Positions 1 through 6,504 are shown, numbered from the stretch's first letter. The stretch: 6,764 nucleotides of DNA from Candidatus Albibeggiatoa sp. nov. BB20 (GCA_016744725.1 JADGDW010000202.1:1-6764), one strand, 5' to 3'. Made by a program: numbers and translations. Notes: generated from the letters alone by a model not told the origin.

Positions 1-108
1 GTTTTGATTAGAGTATTTTTGTAGAATACTGCATGAGATGCTACAGAGCCCTATTTAATAAACTTAGAATCCATCACCTATAACCAACTGGAATATATTA
101 TAAAAAAA
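1..108. other. Left-edge non-coding region, possible end of an upstream gene or mobile element
   Basis: No complete gene is visible. Frame 1 on the plus strand is open from the window edge to a TAG at 22-24 (last residues VLIRVFL), so the tail of an upstream gene may end here, but seven codons cannot identify it. A short AT-rich hairpin follows (AGTATT at 12-17 paired with AATACT at 25-30, 7-nt loop). TATAAC at 79-84 is a possible -10 box for the ORF starting at 109, but no convincing -35 is spaced correctly. The layout of a gene end, a hairpin and then CAGAGCCC could be the edge of an insertion sequence. I cannot match it to a known terminal repeat, so this stays speculative. Confidence 0.25.
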
Positions 109-219
109 ATGTCTTACGGTCTTAGCTTTATTACTGCTGAAAATTTGTATCAGCATGTTAAAGAAACAGTTGATAAATATCGATTTCAGATTGATCCAAT
201 TAAGCTTACATTAATTTAA
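109..219 (+). pseudogene. Remnant of an Eco47II/Sau96I-like type II restriction endonuclease (N-terminal stub)
   Basis: This 36-residue ORF begins MSYGLSFITAENLYQHVK and ends DPIKLTLI. From memory of the family, Eco47II-type endonucleases (GGNCC-cutting enzymes, Pfam RE_Eco47II) start with a similar stretch, roughly M-S-Y-x-L-x-F-I ... HVK-x-TV-x-KYRF, and have DPIKLT about a dozen residues after KYRF. Here KYRFQI runs straight into DPIKLT, as if an internal segment had been lost, and the frame stops two residues later. The catalytic core is therefore absent and no DNA cleavage can be expected. The stop overlaps the methyltransferase start as TAATG (217-221), which suggests translational coupling and the usual pairing of endonuclease with its methylase. 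No clear Shine-Dalgarno precedes the ATG. The alternative is an unrelated small leader peptide. The family match was recalled, not searched. Confidence 0.5.
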
Positions 220-1493
220 TGTCACATCATGAAGTTTCTCCTGTCCTATTAGCTGATATTCTGTCTGTATCAAATGCCACAGTAGAAAAATGGGCGAAAT
301 CAGGACGTATCCAACCATTAGCCAATGGATGTTATGCACTCTCCGATTTAATCGAATTTCCCCAAATTAAACAGATGCTCAATTCTCAATGGGACACGGA
401 GCTTAATGTTAAGCCAACGAGAAAATATCAATCTATTGAGTTATTTGCGGGTGTGGGCGGTTTAGCGATTGGTTTGGAAAAGGCAGGCTTTGAAGCCGTT
501 GCCCTGAATGAAATTGATGCAGCCGCTTGCAATACATTACGTCATAACAGACCACAATGGAACGTATTACAAAGTGATATTAAAGAGATTGATTTCTCTG
601 CATTTCAAGATATAGATTTTTTATCAGGCGGGTTTCCTTGCCAAGCTTTTTCCTATGCAGGCAATAAGTTAGGATTTGAAGACACACGTGGTACATTGTT
701 TTTTGAATTTGCCCAAGCAATTAAAACCCTACAACCTAAAGTTTTTCTAGGCGAAAATGTCAGAGGGCTACTCTCACATGAGAAGGGGCGTGCTTTAGCG
801 GCGATTAAAGATGTTATTGCAGAACTAGGTTATACACTGATTGAACCCACTGTTTTAAAAGCTATTTTTTATAAAGTGCCGCAAAAAAGAGAACGTTTAT
901 TTTTAGTCGGTATTCGTAATGATTTAGTGCCTTATGCACAATTTAGCTGGCCTGCACCTTATCATCGAGTCATGACTTTAAAAGATGGCTTAAAAGCAGG
1001 TGAATTATATCCTACTGATTGTCCAGAATCACAAGGGCAACATTATCCCTAACGTAAACAAGACATTTTATCTTTAGTGCCTCAGGGTGGATGCTGGGTT
1101 AATTTACCTGATGATCTTCAACGTGAATATATGCAAAAAAGCTATTTTCTTGGTGGTGGTAAAACGGGCATGGCGCGGCGTTTATCATGGGATAATCCGA
1201 GTTTAACCTTAACCTGTGCACCTGCTCAAAAACAGACAGAGCGTTGCCATCCAGAAGAAACACGTCCTTTGACGGTAAGAGAGTATGCAAGAATCCAAAC
1301 ATTCCCAGATGATTGGGTATTTATGGGTTCAATGGGCAATCAATATAAGCAAATTGGTAACGCCGTACCCGTTAATTTAGCTTATGCGGTGGGTCGTCGA
1401 TTGGTTGCATTATTAAACCAAATTGAAGCAATGGAAGACTCGCAATATTCAACTTTAAGACAACACCCTGAGCAATTAAGCATGGGGATATAA
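219..1493 (+). pseudogene. C5-cytosine DNA methyltransferase interrupted by an in-frame TAA stop
   Basis: The frame encodes a type II DNA (cytosine-5) methyltransferase of about 424 codons, transferring methyl groups from SAM to C5 of cytosine. Residues 8-50 look like a helix-turn-helix. Then come motif I (ELFAGVGGL, 74-82), motif IV with catalytic Cys141 (GGFPCQ), motif VI ENV (179-181) and motif VIII QKRERLFLVG (222-231). TAA at 1050-1052 (codon 278) ends the first part. The same frame continues at once with RKQDILSLVPQGG, then the target-recognition region, motif IX (RPLTVREYARIQTFPD, about 349-364) and motif X (GNAVPVN, about 380-386). There is no frameshift; one base change from a sense codon such as CAA, GAA or AAA would explain the stop. 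The truncated product lacks target recognition and motifs IX-X, so it should be inactive alone. Re-initiation at GTG 1077 is possible but has no Shine-Dalgarno. The next-door endonuclease stub suggests GGNCC-type specificity, which is an inference. The start at 219 overlaps the stub's stop and includes the whole HTH. Confidence 0.85.
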
Positions 1494-1660
1494 TTTAAGA
1501 TAGTCAATTATCAATTGTAATCATTTGAAAAACAAAATATTTTATATATTAGTTGGGAATTTAAAATATATTAAAAAACAATCAGTTATAAAAAATGTCC
1601 AAGCCACTATAAAATCACTACAATTAGAAAAATGCCTTAATACATCCTTCATAACAGTTT
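1494..1660. other. AT-rich intergenic spacer between the methyltransferase and mutS
   Basis: This stretch is strongly AT-rich with several poly-A runs and no plausible gene. A small perfect hairpin, CAATT-ATC-AATTG (1505-1517), lies just after the methyltransferase stop. It has no following T-tract, so it is a poor intrinsic terminator. The base composition is more AT-rich than mutS, in keeping with a junction between an acquired restriction-modification locus and core DNA, although spacers are commonly AT-rich. Confidence 0.5.
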
Positions 1661-1669
1661 TGCTATAAT
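1661..1669 (+). promoter_or_regulatory. Extended -10 sigma70 promoter of mutS
   Basis: TGCTATAAT is a perfect extended -10 element: TG, one base, then consensus TATAAT at 1664-1669. The region 16-18 bp upstream (around 1640-1647) has no good TTGACA match, which is tolerated by extended -10 promoters. Transcription would begin about seven bases after the -10, near A1677. The mutS ATG is at 1680, so the predicted leader is only about 0-3 nt. Confidence 0.75.
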
Positions 1670-1679
1670 ACGCGCCACT

Positions 1680-4244
1680 ATGAAGACCACTGAGCAAGAC
1701 ATCTCCAAACATACGCCCGTCATGCAACAGTATTTACGGATTAAAGCTGAATATCCTGATATATTACTGTTCTACCGCATGGGCGACTTTTATGAACTCT
1801 TCTTCGAAGATGCCAACCGTGCAGGTGTTATCCTCGATATCGCTGTCACCAAACGCGGTAAAAGTGGAGGCCTCGATATTCCGATGGCAGGCGTGCCATA
1901 CCATGCAATCGAACCCTATTTAGCCAAATTGGTGAAACAAGGCTATTCCGCTGTCATTTGCGAACAAGTCGGCGATCCTGCTACCAGCAAAGGGCCTGTC
2001 GAACGCCAAGTGGCTCGCATTATCACCCCCGGTACATTAACCGATGCAGCTCTGCTTGACGAACGTCAAGATAATATATTAGCCGCTGTCCATTATGAAA
2101 ATAACCTATTTGGGATTTCCACGCTAAACCTATCCAGTGGCCGATTTACCGTCACCGAAGTTAATAGCGAATCCTTATTACACAGCGAATTAGTGCGCTT
2201 ACAGCCCGCTGAATTACTGGTTGCAGAAGACTACACATTCACATTACCAAAATTTCCAATCCGAAAACAATCACCTTGGTATTTTGATATCCAAACCGCA
2301 CAACGCCTATTAACTCAGCAATTTGGAATACAAGATTTAGCAGGATTTGGCTGTGACCATTTAACCACGGCGATTACCGCAGCAGGCTGTTTATTACAAT
2401 ATGCTAAAGAAACCCAACGCACCGCATTGCCGCATTTACAAGGCTTAAACTGGGAACGGCGCGAAGACAGCTTAATGATGGATGTGGCCACACGACGCAA
2501 TCTGGAATTAGACAGTGGATTACAAGGCAAACAAGAACACACTTTAGTCAATGTTTTAGATCAATGCGCCACTCCTATGGGCAGCCGCTTATTGCGACGT
2601 TGGTTACATCGCCCATTGCGTAATACCGCGATTTTGAGCGCACGCCATCAAAGCATTGGTAAGTTACTAGAACAAAACACAATCAATGGCTTGTATAAAT
2701 TACTGCGTAGCATTGGTGATGTGGAACGGATTCTGGCACGAATTGCGATTCGTAGCGCACGACCTCGTGATTTAACTCAACTACGTACCGCTTTGGGTTT
2801 GTTACCTGAAATTAAAAAACAACTGGCTTTACTGGAAACGGATTTATTGCAGGATATTGGTGAAAAAATCACCGTATTCCCCGAAATTCACACATTATTA
2901 TGTCATGCGATTCTTGAAGAGCCACCGTTTTTAATTCGAGATGGGGGCGTGATTGCAAAAGGCTATAGCCCAGAATTAGATGATTTACGCCGTTTAACCG
3001 ATGATGCGAGTGGTTATCTGAATGAATTGGAAATGCGAGAACGGGAACGTACAGGCATTCAAAATTTAAAAGTCGGCTACAACAAAGTGCATGGCTATTA
3101 CATCGAAATCAGTCGCACCCAAAGCGATATTGTTCCTGATGATTATGTCCGTCGCCAAACCTTAAAAGCGGTTGAACGATTCATCACCAAAGAGCTTAAA
3201 TTATTTGAAGACAAAGCCTTAAGTGCCAATGAACGTGCATTGCAACTTGAAAAGCATTTATACGAAGAATTATTAATCAAATTATTAGATTATTTAAAAC
3301 CGTTACAAATCTGTAGTGCTGCATTGGCTGAATTGGATGTGCTCAATACCTTGGCAGAACGTGCTGATACTTTGAAATACAGCCCACCTGAATTTACCCA
3401 TGACGAAGTGGTGCATATTGTCGAAGGCCGTCACCCTGTGGTGGAAGCAATCCAAGATATTCCGTTTATGCCCAATGATTTAAATTTGCATGATAATCGG
3501 CGTATGCTTTTGATTACAGGTGCAAATATGTCAGGAAAATCGGTTTATATGCGCCAAACAGCCCTTATTGTGTTATTGGCTCATATCGGTAGTTTTGTAC
3601 CCGCACAGAAAGTGGTTTTAGGGCCAATTGATGGAATTTTTACCCGCATTGGAGCAAGTGATGATTTGGCAGGTGGTCGCTCTACGTTTATGGTGGAAAT
3701 GACTGAAACTGCTAATATTTTACACAATGCCACTCGCAATAGTTTGGTGTTAATGGATGAAATTGGCCGTGGTACAAGCACGTTTGATGGCTTATCTTTG
3801 GCTTGGGCATGTGCTGAGCATTTATTGCAAAAATTGAATTGTTATACTTTATTTGCTACCCATTATTTTGAGTTAACCCGCTTGCCTGAGTTACATCAAG
3901 GAGTGATGAATGCACATTTAGAAGCGGTTGAAAAACAAGATAAACTGATTTTTCTACACGCAGTAAAAGAAGGGGCGGCCAGTCAAAGTTATGGTTTACA
4001 AGTCGCGTTGTTGGCAGGTGTTCCGAAAGCAATTGTCAGTCAAGCCAAAAAACGTTTGAAAATATTAGAAAAACAGCAACTCGGTGTGCCTCAACAAGAA
4101 CAATTATTTTCAGCCGTGCCTATTGAAGATGAGCCTAAACCTATTTCACATCCCGTATTGGATACCTTGGCTGAAATCTCACCAGAAAATTTAACGCCAC
4201 GCCAAGCCTTAGACCTTATTTATCAACTTAAAGAGTCGTTGTAA
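1680..4244 (+). CDS. mutS: DNA mismatch repair protein MutS
   Basis: MutS is the cytoplasmic dimeric ATPase that recognises base mismatches and small loops and recruits MutL. At 854 residues it is full length (E. coli, 853). The N-terminal mismatch-binding domain carries the Phe-x-Glu reading motif at F37-Y-E39 in [11 protein letters not shown]. Connector, lever and clamp domains follow (about 130-560). The ATPase domain has Walker A GANMSGKS at 614-621 and Walker B with D693-E694 ([14 protein letters not shown]). A beta-clamp-type motif QEQLF lies at 806-810. The C-terminal tetramerisation helix keeps R841 ([15 protein letters not shown]), the counterpart of E. coli R840. The start at 1680 gives ten residues before [10 protein letters not shown], close to the E. 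coli N-terminus. No Shine-Dalgarno precedes it and the promoter -10 lies about 10 bp upstream, so a leaderless mRNA is likely. The Walker A has Ala and Ser where E. coli has Pro and Gly, and Val follows Ser621 instead of the usual Thr. The neighbours have no evident link to mismatch repair. Confidence 0.98.
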   Translation: MKTTEQDISKHTPVMQQYLRIKAEYPDILLFYRMGDFYELFFEDANRAGVILDIAVTKRGKSGGLDIPMAGVPYHAIEPYLAKLVKQGYSAVICEQVGDPATSKGPVERQVARIITPGTLTDAALLDERQDNILAAVHYENNLFGISTLNLSSGRFTVTEVNSESLLHSELVRLQPAELLVAEDYTFTLPKFPIRKQSPWYFDIQTAQRLLTQQFGIQDLAGFGCDHLTTAITAAGCLLQYAKETQRTALPHLQGLNWERREDSLMMDVATRRNLELDSGLQGKQEHTLVNVLDQCATPMGSRLLRRWLHRPLRNTAILSARHQSIGKLLEQNTINGLYKLLRSIGDVERILARIAIRSARPRDLTQLRTALGLLPEIKKQLALLETDLLQDIGEKITVFPEIHTLLCHAILEEPPFLIRDGGVIAKGYSPELDDLRRLTDDASGYLNELEMRERERTGIQNLKVGYNKVHGYYIEISRTQSDIVPDDYVRRQTLKAVERFITKELKLFEDKALSANERALQLEKHLYEELLIKLLDYLKPLQICSAALAELDVLNTLAERADTLKYSPPEFTHDEVVHIVEGRHPVVEAIQDIPFMPNDLNLHDNRRMLLITGANMSGKSVYMRQTALIVLLAHIGSFVPAQKVVLGPIDGIFTRIGASDDLAGGRSTFMVEMTETANILHNATRNSLVLMDEIGRGTSTFDGLSLAWACAEHLLQKLNCYTLFATHYFELTRLPELHQGVMNAHLEAVEKQDKLIFLHAVKEGAASQSYGLQVALLAGVPKAIVSQAKKRLKILEKQQLGVPQQEQLFSAVPIEDEPKPISHPVLDTLAEISPENLTPRQALDLIYQLKESL

Positions 4245-4341
4245 TAATATTGAATGGTTCATACTTGTATCTCAGTTTTGGGCTATCTAAAAGAGCTTCG
4301 TTATAAATAATGGCAGCGGTGGAGTGTGAACCCTTTGTCAT
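4228..4341 (-). other. Doubtful minus-strand ORF, possible gene remnant, overlapping the mutS 3' end
   Basis: On the minus strand an ATG at 4341 opens 37 codons (MTKGSHSTAAIIYNEALL at its start) to a stop at 4230-4228 inside the last codons of mutS. The frame stays open about 16 codons further upstream, without a start. The composition looks protein-like (DSPKLRYKYEPF near the end) and its 3' end runs abruptly into mutS, as would the edge of a truncated gene. There is no Shine-Dalgarno at the ATG and I do not recognise a family. It could equally be a chance ORF, so I record it only as a candidate relic. Confidence 0.2.
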
Positions 4342-4389
4342 TGAGTTTTTTACTATTTTAAAGGCTGATGCAGAATCAAATAATGGCAG
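4305..4389 (+). repeat. 12-bp direct repeat AAATAATGGCAG
   Basis: AAATAATGGCAG occurs at 4305-4316 and again at 4378-4389, 73 bp apart. The flanking bases differ, so these are not ends of a longer duplication. The function is unknown; it could be a binding site pair or chance in AT-rich DNA. Confidence 0.4.
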
Positions 4390-4433
4390 GTTTCACTTTG
4401 TTGGGTTCTGCTCAAGCTGAGTAAATAAGCACA

Positions 4434-4461
4434 TTGGAATATTAAAATAATGTAGTATATA
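4434..4461 (+). promoter_or_regulatory. Candidate sigma70 promoter for the coiled-coil membrane protein
   Basis: TTGGAA (4434-4439) and TATATA (4456-4461) are separated by 16 bp and match the -35 and -10 consensus at four of six positions each. Transcription from here would give a leader of roughly 75 nt before the ATG at 4543. The surrounding DNA is AT-rich, so chance matches are likely. Confidence 0.35.
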
Positions 4462-4530
4462 TGCCGATATAGCATTAACTTAGTAACACGACTTCTTCAA
4501 GATATTTGACTGAATCCTTACTCACTTGAA

Positions 4531-4535
4531 AAGGA
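4531..4535 (+). promoter_or_regulatory. Shine-Dalgarno AAGGA that fixes the 4543 start
   Basis: AAGGA lies 7 nt before the ATG at 4543, an ideal spacing. It contrasts with mutS and the VWA gene in this window, which lack a Shine-Dalgarno. Confidence 0.8.
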
Positions 4536-4542
4536 CACCTAA

Positions 4543-5142
4543 ATGGAACAGCAATCATTAGAACAGACAGTGCAAACCCTTGTTGCACACTTAAAACATA
4601 GTGAAAAACGTCATGAACGTTCACAACGCCAATTCCGTTTGATGAGCATCGTGTTTGCAGTATTCATGCTAGGCGTGGTCACCTTTGCATTTTTTCGGGT
4701 CGACTTTGTTGAAAAGGCAGAAGCCGCTAGCATTCTAGGTTCTCTCCAAATGGACATACAGAATCTTAATACTATTTTAGCCAATATGGCGGAACTGATG
4801 GCTGATGTGAACTCGCCTGAAGCAAAAGACGCAGTCAGCAAAATTGATGATATTATCAATGGTACACATCATATCTTAGTTGAGGCACAAGAAGAGAAAG
4901 ATACCATCGTCAAAGCAATTACTCGAGTGGTTGCGGAAATGAATGAAATGACCCAGGATATGAAAGGGATGGCCAGTGATATGGGTCACATGCGTGGTAG
5001 CATGGATTCTATGGTAAACAATTTCACTGTCATGACCCGCGATGTACACATTATGTCTGTTGATATGCACCACATGTCTGCTACAGTCACACCGACAATG
5101 GGCAACATGAATAATTTTATGCGTTTTATTCCAAGTCCTTAA
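4543..5142 (+). CDS. Single-pass membrane protein with methionine-cored coiled coil, function unknown
   Basis: I do not recognise a named family for this 199-residue protein. Residues 1-33 are polar and basic (KRHERSQRQFR), followed by one hydrophobic helix at about 34-52. By the positive-inside rule the N-terminus is cytoplasmic and residues 53-199 are periplasmic. The outer part is almost all heptad repeat. Residues 61-89 keep 3-4 spacing of hydrophobics (L65, L68, I72, L75, L79, M82, M86, V89). P92 breaks this, and a second heptad run goes from about V98 to V182. From 133 onward the core positions are Met: 133, 136, 140, 143, 147, 150, 154, 157, 164, 171, 175 and 178, with only F161, V168 and V182 differing. 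Several His residues lie between (149, 169, 176, 177). The tail is NNFMRFIPSP. This suggests an oligomeric periplasmic rod; metal binding or oxidation sensing by the Met/His surface is conjecture. A good Shine-Dalgarno supports translation. Confidence 0.85.
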   Translation: MEQQSLEQTVQTLVAHLKHSEKRHERSQRQFRLMSIVFAVFMLGVVTFAFFRVDFVEKAEAASILGSLQMDIQNLNTILANMAELMADVNSPEAKDAVSKIDDIINGTHHILVEAQEEKDTIVKAITRVVAEMNEMTQDMKGMASDMGHMRGSMDSMVNNFTVMTRDVHIMSVDMHHMSATVTPTMGNMNNFMRFIPSP

Positions 5143-5185
5143 GATTTGCTTAGTCTTTAGTTCATGCTTAAACCCATGCCACAGC

Positions 5186-5205
5186 AATAAGTCGTTATTA
5201 TTTTT
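5186..5205 (+). terminator. Weak candidate intrinsic terminator
   Basis: A 5-bp stem (AATAA/TTATT) with a GTCG loop is followed by A and five T residues, 43 bp after the stop of the coiled-coil gene. The stem has no G-C pair, so it would be unstable. It is listed because it is the only hairpin plus T-run in the spacer. Confidence 0.2.
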
Positions 5206-5331
5206 AACATCTTAATGTTTGTGGTATTTCCAACAATACGTATTTTAGGCCAGTAAATTTGAGATGCTATCCAAAATAATGACAATAGATATTGAGCTAA
5301 AAACTTGAGTCTGACAACGAATAGCCCTATA

Positions 5332-5358
5332 TTGCATTGCAGTTCAAAATGATAAAAA
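5332..5358 (+). promoter_or_regulatory. Weak candidate promoter immediately upstream of the VWA gene
   Basis: TTGCAT (5332-5337) and TAAAAA (5353-5358, preceded by TG at 5350-5351) could form -35 and extended -10 elements, with a short 15-bp spacer. If used, transcription would start at about the ATG at 5366, giving a leaderless message as predicted for mutS. No Shine-Dalgarno is visible before that ATG. Confidence 0.3.
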
Positions 5359-5365
5359 TACCACT

Positions 5366-6340
5366 ATGTTCAGTTTTCAATATCCTTGGTTTGCTCTGTT
5401 ATTACCTCTACCAATCTTAATATGGTGGTTATGGCCACAACGCCAAGCCTCACATTTACCTCAAATCCGTATTCCTAATCTCGCTTTTGTGCAGCAGGCC
5501 TTTCAAGTCTCATCCGTAAGCCCCGTGCGTAATCGATGGCTTATTTTGCGTTGGCTATTACTGTGGCTAACTTGGATCAGTTTTGTATTTGCTGCAATGG
5601 CACCACAATGGGTAGACAAACAAATTGAAATCCGTCAATCGGGCTATGATCTGATGCTTGCAGTTGATTTATCAGAATCAATGTTGCAAGACGACTTTCG
5701 TTTAAGCCAACGCCAAGTTAGCCGTCTACAAGCAGTCAAAGTAGTACTCATACCCTTCGTAGATAAACGGGTTGGTGATCGGATTGGCTTAGTCTTATTT
5801 GCTGACCATGCTTATTTGCAATCGCCACTGACTTTGGACAATCAAGCCGTCAAAGCTTTTATTGAACGTGCGGCAATCGGGATGGCAGGCCAAAAAACCG
5901 CGATTGGTGATGCGATTGGTTTGGCAGTGAAAAAATTGCGTGAACGTCCTGAAGATTCCCGCGTTTTGATTTTACTCACAGATGGTGAAAATACTGCGGG
6001 GAAATTATCACCTTTGAAAGCAGCAGAAATTGCAAAACAGTATAAAATTCGGATTTATACCGTTGGTGTAGGACAAGTATCAGGGATTTTTGGCCGTGGA
6101 TTTGATGAACAAACGTTACGCGAAATTGCCAAAATGACAGGCGGTGCATATTTCTCTGCCACTAATTTAAATGCGTTGAGTCAAGTATATAATAAGATTG
6201 ATAAAAACTTACAAAAGACCGAAGCGGACAGCCGCATTTATTTGCAGCGTACACACCTGTATCGGATTCCACTTATTATTGGTTTATTCAGTCTGCTGGG
6301 TTTATATATTTTACGCTTAAAAGTGTATGAAGCAAATTAG
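5366..6340 (+). CDS. BatA-like membrane-anchored von Willebrand factor A domain protein
   Basis: This 324-residue protein has the BatA/aerotolerance-type layout. Membrane helices lie at about 7-24 and 59-79, a VWA domain at about 93-280, and a last helix at about 300-317. The metal-ion-dependent adhesion site is complete: D101-L-S103-E-S105, T178 and D206 (LLTDGEN), so a divalent ion should be bound. Basic residues between helices 1 and 2 and after helix 3 place the VWA domain in the periplasm. In other bacteria BatA works with a MoxR-type AAA ATPase, a DUF58 protein and BatB, with roles proposed in stress tolerance and envelope assembly. None of these partners lies in this window: the preceding gene is unrelated and the downstream strand carries only a decayed gene. 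The start is supported by the family-like MFSFQYPWFALLLPLP N-terminus. No Shine-Dalgarno is seen, and the context CCACTATG equals that of mutS. Confidence 0.9.
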   Translation: MFSFQYPWFALLLPLPILIWWLWPQRQASHLPQIRIPNLAFVQQAFQVSSVSPVRNRWLILRWLLLWLTWISFVFAAMAPQWVDKQIEIRQSGYDLMLAVDLSESMLQDDFRLSQRQVSRLQAVKVVLIPFVDKRVGDRIGLVLFADHAYLQSPLTLDNQAVKAFIERAAIGMAGQKTAIGDAIGLAVKKLRERPEDSRVLILLTDGENTAGKLSPLKAAEIAKQYKIRIYTVGVGQVSGIFGRGFDEQTLREIAKMTGGAYFSATNLNALSQVYNKIDKNLQKTEADSRIYLQRTHLYRIPLIIGLFSLLGLYILRLKVYEAN

Positions 6341-6462
6341 CACGACTTAAATTAAGCTCTTCAGCTGGAATCCGCCATTCTGTATGGTTTTCACCACCCG
6401 CTTTGTTTGACTAATGCTAATTCAGCAACACCCATCGGTCGAAAAAGCGTAATGGTTTCCAT
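6339..6462 (-). pseudogene. Collapsed remnant of a small conserved protein gene (ends joined, middle deleted)
   Basis: On the minus strand an ATG at 6462 has a good Shine-Dalgarno (AAGG, 6473-6470, 7-nt spacer) and encodes METITLFRPMGVAEL, then ALVKQSGW and a stop (6393-6391). A few bases on, in another frame, 6386-6339 reads HTEWRIPAEELNLSRA. From memory, both pieces match a roughly 105-110-residue bacterial family often labelled ADP-ribosylation/crystallin J1-like. That family begins I-T-L-Y-R-P-V-G-L-x-E-L-x-L-I-x-x-SG-W/F and carries H-x-E-x-W-IPAEEL near its end. About 60-70 central residues are missing at the join, near 6387-6394, and the frame is shifted. The C-terminal piece reads on into the 3' end of the VWA gene without its own stop there. 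The remnant cannot make a functional protein. The family call is recalled, not searched. Confidence 0.55.
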
Positions 6463-6504
6463 ATTACGGCCTTATTTTTCATCTAGCATTGATTTATGAA
6501 TTAT

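Larger units (their letters stand above)
4245..4542. other. Spacer between mutS and the coiled-coil membrane protein gene
   Basis: This 298-bp stretch has no plus-strand gene. It contains part of the doubtful minus-strand ORF, a 12-bp direct repeat, a distant imperfect inverted repeat (GGTTCATAC at 4256-4264 and GTGTGAACC at 4324-4332, 8 of 9 pairing), a candidate promoter and a Shine-Dalgarno. No convincing intrinsic terminator follows mutS: the inverted repeat has a loop of about 59 nt, and a T-run follows about a dozen bases after its second arm. Confidence 0.5.
5143..5365. other. Intergenic spacer before the VWA gene
   Basis: No gene is visible in these 223 bp. A weak AU-only hairpin with a T-run (AATAA at 5186-5190, TTATT at 5195-5199, TTTTT at 5201-5205) could be a poor terminator for the preceding gene. 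A perfect 10-bp palindrome AATACGTATT lies at 5235-5244. A possible promoter lies at the right end. Confidence 0.4.

Noticed and set aside
1099..1302. Minus-strand ORFs inside the methyltransferase and mutS genes (also 2315-2551, 3581-3781, 4611-4859)
   Set aside because: They lie wholly opposite well-conserved coding sequence, have no recognisable domains or start signals, and are antisense shadows.
1077..1493. A separate second-subunit methyltransferase gene, as in split enzymes of the M.AquI type
   Set aside because: The frame is continuous with the first part across the TAA, the only early start is a GTG inside conserved sequence, and no Shine-Dalgarno precedes it. An interrupted single gene is simpler, though trans-complementation is not excluded.
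219..4244. Functional link between cytosine methylation and mismatch repair (a dcm-vsr-like pairing with mutS)
   Set aside because: No vsr endonuclease is present, mutS has its own promoter after an AT-rich spacer, and the methyltransferase is broken; adjacency looks accidental.
4256..4332. Inverted repeat GGTTCATAC/GTGTGAACC as a mutS terminator
   Set aside because: The loop would be about 59 nt, one pair is mismatched, and no T-tract follows directly; it does not meet intrinsic terminator form.
4876..5187. Histidine-rich minus-strand ORF opposite the coiled-coil gene
   Set aside because: Its His residues are the antisense reading of the many ATG codons (CAT). It has no start signals and is a shadow of the methionine repeat.
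5235..5244. Perfect palindrome AATACGTATT as an operator
   Set aside because: Ten bases in AT-rich spacer DNA, with no second copy and too far from the likely promoter (about 90 bp); insufficient support.
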